NCBI GenBank assembly: GCA_019918135.1 | Contig: WBZZ01002117.1 | Coordinates: 62,001 to 126,000, forward strand | Reading direction: 5' to 3' | Source: Paulinella micropora | Taxonomy: Eukaryota; Cercozoa; Imbricatea; Euglyphida; Paulinellidae | DNA: 64,000 nucleotides | Part shown: positions 57,523 through 64,000 of the stretch, one piece after another | How positions within the stretch are numbered: the first letter of the stretch is position 1 | Layout of the letters: each line of letters begins with the position of its first letter | The notes under the pieces: model-generated | Told to the model about the DNA's origin: nothing | The model's input: only the letters and a program-made list of their open reading frames with translations | Database searches by the model: none | Translations under genes and position numbers: made by a program

Positions 57523-60500
57523 TCAAGAGGTTTTGGCACTCCTTGCCCCCGAGCCCCGCCCTCACGGGGGACGAGGGGGGGGAACGCGCAGCCTGCGACT
57601 CCGGCGGAAGATCCCGCGCCAAACGGTTCAGGCGCGCCGGCAGCAGGTGGAAGCCTTGTTGCGAGAAATGCGCGTGACCGTTCCTGAGCAGCAGCTCGAT
57701 CTCCCCTTGGTTCTTCCAGACCTTGCCTAGGTATATCGGTTCCCCCAAAAGGAGGCGATCGACTGGCCGTTGGGCAGGGCCCTGGACGCCGGGGGGCAGC
57801 TGCGACTCTGTCAGAAGTAGTTTGGCCAGCGTCTCCAGAAAGATGACGCGGTCTCCGTGCGACTGCGCCCTTTCCCGTGTCAGCGGGCGAGCATACTCGT
57901 GCTGCACCCAGTCGCGAGTTGCCCATTCCTCTTGCAGAGCGGGGTCTTTCCCGCTGAATCTGCACCAGCTAGCAAGCAATTCTAGCAGGGGGCTCTTGGA
58001 CTTGATTTTCCGCGCCGTGGCGTAATTCAGGCTTTCCCTTGAGCCTGGGTGCTGCAGAAGCAGCGCCAAGTACTCCTGTCGTGTCAAATCGTTGTGCTTA
58101 GTGTTGGTTGCCACGGTGAGTGCTCCGGTGCCCGTAACTGGGACATCTTTGAAATCCTCTTCGTCTTTGTCCTCCTCCTTCTTTTCCTCTTCCTCCGGGC
58201 AGGCCAGCACGGAGGACGCGCGCTGCACAAGCTCGATCTCCGTCCGAAGCTGGGCGTCGGTCATGCGCGTGGCTTCTTGTTCCAATAACGCGACGGCCAA
58301 GCCCACCTCCCGCTGTTCCTTCACCAGGCGCGCCTTATCGTTGGCCACTTCCTTCTCGTGTGCCGCGGGTGTCAGGGCCCCCTCGTATTGGTGCCACTCC
58401 TCCTTGGGCGGCAGTGGCTGGTTGCTATAGTCGACACCGAGCACCTCATCGCAGCCCATCCGCCACATGTAATATCGCAGGAAATCTTTGGCCCGGTACA
58501 AAGACAGGTTCTTTTCGAGCTCCGCGAACACACACATGCGGAAGTACCAATCCCGCACAAACGAACGCTGCCCGTCGGGAGTCAGGTGGATCCTGAACTT
58601 CAGGAAATGCCCAATACCGGCCTGCAACAGGCGCTCAGGCCTTTCGCGCTGCGCGAGCGCGAGATGCATAAACGTGTTCTCCACATCCTTTTGCGTCAAC
58701 GGGGCGTTCGTGGGCACGAAGTGCGACTTGATGTACACATGGAACTCGCTCACGTTCCGGACGCGACAGCTCATCTGCGCAAAGTCACGCATGAGCACCA
58801 GGTTGTTGTCGCAGAAAATGAAAATAGAAAAGAAGTGAGGGGCTACGCCAGCGGGCTCACTAAAGTCCACGCCGAACAGCAGCGTCGACGTCCAGCACAC
58901 GAAGCTGAGCCTGGACCACGTGTCATACAGGTCACTACTGAAGTCAGCCATGTAGCCTTCGCCCAAAACCGCTTCTTGCACCGCACCCTTCTTGTAGCCA
59001 AAGTAGCAACGCATTTTTAGGTTGGCAAACATCGCACTGATCTCCCGCGCCAGCTCCTTGGCCTGGGCACGACTCCCAGCCGCAACCGCGCAGCGGCGTC
59101 CCCGAAGAAGCTCGAGCTTGATTTTTTGCAGCATACTCTGTCGAGACGCGTGTTCGTAGTACCTGCGGTTGCTTTGCTTACGGAAGCTGTTGCAGCGCAA
59201 ACTCGTGCGGGCGCGGCACAGCGCCCGCTGCGCGGGCGTGCTATCAAAGGCCGGACCATATTTCATGGCCAGCAGCACCTCCACTGTGCGAACCGACAAA
59301 AATGCATCCAACGCAATAATCACGTCCGCAGAGGCCACGAGCATCTCGAACGTCTCCAAATTAGCGCTTTCTTTAGGCGCGTTCAGGCCCTGTGCGGCTT
59401 GGTGCAACAGGCTCTCCACCTCATCAAGTATGAGGATTTGGTAGTGCACTTTCCCCTCCGGGTGCACGCGGCGTTCCAGGTCTGCAATGTTCCAGATCGA
59501 TTCATAGGTCCAGATGCAGTGGTTGCTCTCGGTCCCCGGCTTGGGCTTTAGCACAAACCCGAAATCGCGAAACCTGTTGGCTAAAGATTGGCAATATGTC
59601 AGGCGGCTTGCGATGGCGCCGATTCGGATCTCCACCCCGGGGCCCTGTCGTTGCTGCGCCTCACGCAACCAATCCCGCAAGGCCTCCACCATCTGGTCCG
59701 TCCAGCCCTCCGGCTGTGTTCCGTGAAGCAGAGCGCCGAGCGCCTTTTGCAGCTGATACGTCTTGCCCGCCCCACAAGGCTCGAGAAACAGCAGCAGATC
59801 GTGGACCTTGGTAATGCCGAACGGCGCGGCCCACTCAGTGTTTACGTCCTCTCTCGTTATACACTCGTTCGCCACGTGGTTAGACCCCTGCTCGTGCAGC
59901 GCGTCCCACACATCGATACTCCCGTATGCGTCGCACATCGAACCATGCCGGTTGATCCGCTGGTCCAGCCGCTTCCGAGTCGCGCAGGTGTTGCAGCTCC
60001 ACCAAAAGTCTCCTTGCTTGATCTCTACCTTGCACTGCGAGTCACAGTTGCAGTCGCAAAGACCCTTGGCCGTCCAAACGGGATCGGTCCGCGTACCGCT
60101 GATACCCTTCACCACCGCCAGCGACCCGCGACTCTCCGCCTTTGGGAGCACTTCATACAGCCGCCGAGTCCTAAGGTTTGTCACGATCCGCCACAGCAAC
60201 AAATTATCACCCTTTCGCTGCTTCTCCTCCCCAGGCGCCGCCTGCTTTTGTTTGCTTCTTCCCTGCTTTTCCTTCCGTGGTAGAAGCTTGCCCACCATGC
60301 GTTCGGGAGGCTCATCCTCGGACCCCCGCGCTGCATCGCAGACGGAGCACCTTCCTCGCAGGACAATTTCTTCGCCATCATCGTCAATGGAAACCTCAAT
60401 ATCAGCCTCCCGTGCGTGGCGAGTGATCACCTGTGCCCTGTACGAGTAAATGCACTGAGAGCCCGCGCGGAGGACCCCCTTGAATCGTTTGACGGGAGCC

Positions 60501-60697
60501 AAAGCTAAGTTATCAGGGTCCGATAGCTGCACTGCGCTCTCTACTACGGGCGACACTGGCTGGACTAGCTGGCAATTCAAAGCTCCAATCACAGCGGTGA
60601 CCCTCCTGCACAGCGGCTGTACCCAGTCACGCCAATGGGGAGTCACCAATGTGCCCTGTTCGGCCAGGGCCCGTTCCTCCTTGTCGCACACGCACAA
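57509..60697 (-). CDS. origin-binding-protein-like SF2 helicase, full-length copy
   Basis: 1062 codons. The N-terminus has Cys-rich patches (GRCSVCDA, CDCNCDSQCKVEI, WWSCNTC) that may bind zinc. Helicase motifs: Walker A EPCGAGKTYQL (about 306-316), Walker B ILILDEVESLL (DEVE at 425-428), IIALDAFLSVRTVEVL (motif III), FGVDFSEPAGVAPHFF (V) and FAQMSCRVRNVSE (VI, Gln and Arg fingers). Order and sequences match Herpes_ori_bp/UL9-type helicases also found in giant viruses. Unwinds origin DNA with the primase. No in-frame ATG exists before codon 134 (MVGKLL) in either copy, so initiation may use an upstream exon or a non-AUG codon. Confidence 0.8.
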   Translation of the reverse strand: MCVCDKEERALAEQGTLVTPHWRDWVQPLCRRVTAVIGALNCQLVQPVSPVVESAVQLSDPDNLALAPVKRFKGVLRAGSQCIYSYRAQVITRHAREADIEVSIDDDGEEIVLRGRCSVCDAARGSEDEPPERMVGKLLPRKEKQGRSKQKQAAPGEEKQRKGDNLLLWRIVTNLRTRRLYEVLPKAESRGSLAVVKGISGTRTDPVWTAKGLCDCNCDSQCKVEIKQGDFWWSCNTCATRKRLDQRINRHGSMCDAYGSIDVWDALHEQGSNHVANECITREDVNTEWAAPFGITKVHDLLLFLEPCGAGKTYQLQKALGALLHGTQPEGWTDQMVEALRDWLREAQQRQGPGVEIRIGAIASRLTYCQSLANRFRDFGFVLKPKPGTESNHCIWTYESIWNIADLERRVHPEGKVHYQILILDEVESLLHQAAQGLNAPKESANLETFEMLVASADVIIALDAFLSVRTVEVLLAMKYGPAFDSTPAQRALCRARTSLRCNSFRKQSNRRYYEHASRQSMLQKIKLELLRGRRCAVAAGSRAQAKELAREISAMFANLKMRCYFGYKKGAVQEAVLGEGYMADFSSDLYDTWSRLSFVCWTSTLLFGVDFSEPAGVAPHFFSIFIFCDNNLVLMRDFAQMSCRVRNVSEFHVYIKSHFVPTNAPLTQKDVENTFMHLALAQRERPERLLQAGIGHFLKFRIHLTPDGQRSFVRDWYFRMCVFAELEKNLSLYRAKDFLRYYMWRMGCDEVLGVDYSNQPLPPKEEWHQYEGALTPAAHEKEVANDKARLVKEQREVGLAVALLEQEATRMTDAQLRTEIELVQRASSVLACPEEEEKKEEDKDEEDFKDVPVTGTGALTVATNTKHNDLTRQEYLALLLQHPGSRESLNYATARKIKSKSPLLELLASWCRFSGKDPALQEEWATRDWVQHEYARPLTRERAQSHGDRVIFLETLAKLLLTESQLPPGVQGPAQRPVDRLLLGEPIYLGKVWKNQGEIELLLRNGHAHFSQQGFHLLPARLNRLARDLPPESQAARSPPSSPVRAGLGGKECQNLLSDFF

Positions 60698-60777
60698 ACA
60701 TCGTCGTCAGCATAGGGCGTACCGCATAGCATAACGAGATCATACACTCCAAACCCCCCCCCCCCCACAAAAGAGGG

Positions 60778-61570
60778 ACCGGCCATCTATCTTGCCAAAA
60801 ATGCTTGCCACCGCTAATAATGTATACACACTCCCACCTGTACCCTCAGTTATGGCCCCCGGTGGCGGCCGGGCCGGCCATCTATCTTGCCCAAAAAATG
60901 CTTGCCCACCGCTAATAATGTATACACACTCCCACCTGTACCCTCAGTTATGGCCCCCGGTGGCGGCCGGGCCGGCCATCTATCTTGCCCAAAAAATGCT
61001 TGCCCACCGCTAATAATGTATACCCACTCCCACCTGTACCCTCAGTTATGGCCCCCCGGTGGCGGCCGGGCCGGCCATCTATCTTGCACAAAAAATGCTT
61101 GCCCACCGCTAATAATGTATACACACTCCCACTTGTACCCTCAGTTATGGCCCCCGGTGGCGGCCGGGCCGGCCATCTATCTTGCCAAAAAATGCTTGCC
61201 CACCGCTAATAATGTATACACACTCCCACCTGTACCCTCAGTTATGGCCCCCGGTGGCGGCCGGGCCGGCCATCTATCTTGCCCAAAAAATGCTTGCCAC
61301 CGCTAATAATGTATACACACTCCCACCTGTACCCTCAGTTATGGCCCCCGGTGGCGGCCGGGCCGGCCATCTATCTTGCCCAAAAAATGCTTGCCACCGC
61401 TAATAATGTATACACACTCCCACCTGTACCCTCAGTTATGGCCCCCCGGTGGCGGCCGGGCCGGCCATCTATCTTGCCCAAAAAATGCTTGCCCACCGCT
61501 AATAATGTATACACACTCCCACCTGTACCCTCAGTTATGGCCCCCGGTGGCGGCCGGGCCGGCCGGGCGA
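60778..61570. repeat. 98-bp tandem array, eight units (copy 2)
   Basis: Eight units of the same repeat as 26283-26785 with small variations (one unit has TACCCACTCC, several lack one C in the CCCCGGTGG segment). The expanded copy number shows the array is unstable. Followed by non-coding DNA up to the primase stop. Confidence 0.9.
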
Positions 61571-61766
61571 CCCCCCTCACCCGCCCTTGGCGGTTGAGGC
61601 ACCCCCTGTTATATTCTCCCCCCTCCCACACACAACGCAGACTGTGATATATATCTCTCTTAATTCGGAAGGGGAGGATGACCTCGGGGGGGACGATTTC
61701 GCTGTCGCTGCGCTTGCCTTCTACGGCGGACCTGGGGCCACTACTCAGCACACAAACATGATATCG

Positions 61767-63629
61767 TCATGAGAAACAGGCTTTCCGATACAGAAGATAA
61801 AAAAGCAAATGTTTTTTTGCGTGCATACCTCGATTCTGCAAGTACGCTTCCACCAATTCTTCTTGTTCAGTTTGCTCTTCTGTATCGGAAGGCGAATTGT
61901 CGCCTTCGTCGCCCAGTTTTCCTTCTTCCTGTGGTTTTTGCTCTGAGACGTGCTCGGAGTCAGAGGGGACCAGAACGGTGGTTGCTTCGTCGTCGGGGCC
62001 GGGGTCGGGCTGCAGCACCACTTGCGTGCCCTCTCGGAGACAGAGCTTGTTCCTGGAACACAACGGGAGCATAATGCAAATATAGCCGGTCGAACAGCTG
62101 GTACATTCCCCGTTGAAACAACGAATAGTTAGAAAGTGCTGCCCCAGCGTGACGAGGAGGCGGTTGCGGCCGTGCGCTTGTGGCTGGTTGGCCCGAGCGC
62201 TCTTGAAGGGGCACCAAGCGGTGGCCGGCGCCGTGTAGCCCCGGATGTAGCCAGCGGGCTGCCAGGCGACGGCCTGGAACTGGCATTGGTCCCCTAGGTA
62301 GGGGGCCGAGTGCGCGGCCAGGAGTCGTACCAGCTGCTCTTGGTCCGCCCGGCCGCCCAACGCAACTGTGACAACGCTGGGCGGCTGCGCGAGGGCGACC
62401 TTCCCGGGGAGGGCTTGCCCCCAAGCCAGGCGCGCAATGCCGGGGGGCCCAGCGGGACCGCGCCCATCGATGTCGCAATTGCCCTCGGCGCGACTGGCCG
62501 ACGGTCCCCCGGTCCGGGGGCGACTGCGGCTGGCCGCAACCTGTGGGCCACGCTGGCCCGCAGCGGGAGGCCGCTTGAAACGCACGAGGGCATCCTCGTC
62601 TTGCCACGCCGGGGCGGTCGGGGCGCCGTCGCAGTCGCCGACGCTGGCGGCAGCGGTAAACTCGTCCAGCTGGGCCGCGCCGAGGTCGGTGGCCGAGGTA
62701 AAAGCAAAATGTCGGACCAGGCAAGCAGGACCCCCCGGTCCCTTGCCCACCCCGTCGCAGGCGCAGCTGTCACCTGCGACCCCCGGTAGTAGCGCAAAGA
62801 CGCCGAGGGGGAGGACGGGTCGGCGCGCGGGGACGGGCGTTCGGCAGTTCTTCGTTGAAGCGGCAGACACCGCATCATCGTCATCGTCCGAGGATGGGCG
62901 CTGCTGTTGGAAGCAGCCCGCGCAGAGGCGCCGTTCTGCTTTGTCGCAAAACACGTAGCGACAGCCCGCCTTCTGTTTGTAGATGGAGAGGTCGACGACG
63001 GACTCGAGGGGCAGGTCAGGGTATTCCGGGAAGTGCAGCGGGAAGGCGCGGGCCGCGGCCTGGACCAGGAGACCGGCGTCGGCCCAATGGAGGGCCAGCC
63101 CGCTGAAGACTAAGTGGAAGGACAGCTTGACAAAGTGGCTGAGTTTGCGTGAGCGCGTGCCGTCCTCGGCAAGTTGGAACTTGCACGCCGGGCCGTGCGA
63201 CTGCAGGACGTGGTACTGTACCGCCGCGCGGGCGGCGGTACAGTCAGTGGCGCACTGTGCGCGCGCAATCGCTAGAGAGGCCAGCACGGCCAGGAAGGCG
63301 CGCATGAAATGGCCGAACCTTTCGGGCGAGAGCTGGGGTGTCTGCTTGGAGTCGAGATCCACGACGAGCTTACAGAATGGCATGTGCAAGACTTCGACGA
63401 GAGGGGGCCCGGGGCAAGCCAGGCAAGCGAGGTCGCGCAGCAAGGTGTTGAGCTCAGTGCGCTCGGAGGGCAAAATGTGCAGCCGGCCGCCGGACATGAG
63501 AGTAAAATTGGGCTCGAAGCGGTCTCGAAAGACGCGGGCGTCCGCCCGCGCCAGGAGGGTCTGGAGCTTTGATTGCAACAGGTCAATGCTAGACGAGTGG
63601 GCAACGTCAGAGGCTACGGCAGCAGCCAT
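61767..63629 (-). CDS. UL52/AEP-type DNA primase, copy 2
   Basis: 620 residues from ATG 63629, with the same catalytic motifs as copy 1 (DLD, SFH, VVDLSIYKQK). It differs in few residues: VSAASTKNCR where copy 1 has VCRFNKNCR (compensating indels), VAASRSRP for DANSRSRP, and PQEEGKLGDEG for PPEEEKLGDEG. The inverted fragment in the copy-1 helicase derives from this version. The region 63630-64000 upstream has a purine-rich tract, a C17 run near 63821-63837 and no gene. Confidence 0.8.
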   Translation of the reverse strand: MAAAVASDVAHSSSIDLLQSKLQTLLARADARVFRDRFEPNFTLMSGGRLHILPSERTELNTLLRDLACLACPGPPLVEVLHMPFCKLVVDLDSKQTPQLSPERFGHFMRAFLAVLASLAIARAQCATDCTAARAAVQYHVLQSHGPACKFQLAEDGTRSRKLSHFVKLSFHLVFSGLALHWADAGLLVQAAARAFPLHFPEYPDLPLESVVDLSIYKQKAGCRYVFCDKAERRLCAGCFQQQRPSSDDDDDAVSAASTKNCRTPVPARRPVLPLGVFALLPGVAGDSCACDGVGKGPGGPACLVRHFAFTSATDLGAAQLDEFTAAASVGDCDGAPTAPAWQDEDALVRFKRPPAAGQRGPQVAASRSRPRTGGPSASRAEGNCDIDGRGPAGPPGIARLAWGQALPGKVALAQPPSVVTVALGGRADQEQLVRLLAAHSAPYLGDQCQFQAVAWQPAGYIRGYTAPATAWCPFKSARANQPQAHGRNRLLVTLGQHFLTIRCFNGECTSCSTGYICIMLPLCSRNKLCLREGTQVVLQPDPGPDDEATTVLVPSDSEHVSEQKPQEEGKLGDEGDNSPSDTEEQTEQEELVEAYLQNRGMHAKKHLLFYLLYRKACFS

Positions 63630-64000
63630 GGCTTACTTACTGGCAAACTTATTGCTTTGGGCCTGTTTTCTTTTTTTGAAGGAGCCTTCTTTTAAAGAGA
63701 GAAAAAGAGAAAGAAACAAAAAAGGGAGAAAAGAGAGCGGGGGGCGGGGCGGAAAGGGAGAAGAGCGGAGGAAGGAGAGAGAGGGGAGGGAAGAGAGAGG
63801 GGACTGTCAACGGCAACTGTCCCCCCCCCCCCCCCCCCACTTTTCCGGATCACGCTCCGTTGTTTAGGGCTGGGGAAGGCGGGCGTTGAATTTAATTAGA
63901 GTTTGTAACGTTTCTATAGCTCATGTCCTGGGGCGCCGTTTGTGCATTCAGCGTGGCTTGCCGGTCATAACGCGCCTAGCCCCCCCTGCGTACCGGCGGC

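Larger units (their letters stand above)
53655..64000. repeat. copy 2 of the large direct repeat (matches 20226-29199)
   Basis: Same gene order and orientation as copy 1. This copy keeps the entire helicase gene and eight tandem-array units against five. The left junction falls inside the kelch coding sequence (shared from GCCCTGGCCTATGCGG). The right end is cut by the window. Confidence 0.95.

Noticed and set aside
1..64000. tRNA, rRNA and CRISPR arrays
   Set aside because: I saw no cloverleaf with a TTCGA-type arm, no rRNA core sequence and no regularly spaced unique spacers. A covariance search would be needed to exclude tRNAs fully.
1..64000. Assignment to a specific virus family
   Set aside because: No capsid, polymerase or packaging ATPase gene is present in the window. 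The helicase and primase pair occurs in herpesviruses, several giant-virus lineages and possibly other nuclear DNA viruses.

Overview
The window looks like part of a large, nucleus-dependent double-stranded DNA virus of a protist, or an endogenised and partly decayed copy of one. Reasons: genes are closely packed on both strands with no operon or Shine-Dalgarno logic; there is a herpesvirus/giant-virus style replication pair (origin-binding SF2 helicase and UL52-like archaeo-eukaryotic primase), a class I ribonucleotide reductase small subunit, a YqaJ/lambda-exonuclease-like nuclease, a fibre-like structural protein, and eukaryotic accessory genes (F-box/LRR, RING, kelch, MYND, histone H3 tails). 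At least two genes need removal of short GT-AG introns (70 and 71 nt). No capsid protein, DNA polymerase, rRNA, tRNA or CRISPR array was seen, so no family is assigned. The sequence is GC-rich and full of G or C homopolymers between genes.

Layout. 0-3 kb: two paralogous DHPR-motif proteins. 3.4-6.5 kb: an H3-tail protein, a GRDP/DUF1399-like gene, a broken ribonucleotide reductase R2 and a coiled-coil gene. 6.5-9.3 kb: a fibre-like protein with discoidin-like domains. 9.4-13 kb: small genes, 210-bp tandem repeats, a broken gene and a 10-bp minisatellite. 13.4-18.2 kb: a CMTR1-like cap methyltransferase homolog and a DnaJ-like relic. 19-29 kb: kelch, zinc-finger and MYND genes, a truncated helicase, a 98-bp tandem array and the primase. 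29.3-53.4 kb: two RING genes, an SR-rich spliced gene, a tandem pair of large unknown genes, a second H3-tail gene, two LRR genes, the nuclease, two membrane proteins and several relics. 53.65 kb to the end: a second copy of the 20.2-29.2 kb block in the same orientation, with a full-length helicase and a longer tandem array.

Damage is widespread and of two kinds. First, single-base indels, often in G or C runs; the two copies of the duplicated block differ at such runs, so some may be assembly error or slippage. Second, in-frame stop codons (TAA, TAG, TGA) with coding-like sequence continuing in the same frame in at least seven genes, including the R2 subunit just before an iron-ligand histidine. 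These are not explained by homopolymer error and suggest nonsense decay, unrecognised short introns or recoding.

Working together, the helicase and primase form a probable replication-initiation module with the 98-bp tandem array between them. R2 and the nuclease fit nucleotide supply and DNA processing. The F-box, RING and kelch proteins suggest manipulation of host ubiquitination, and the H3-tail proteins suggest interference with chromatin readers.
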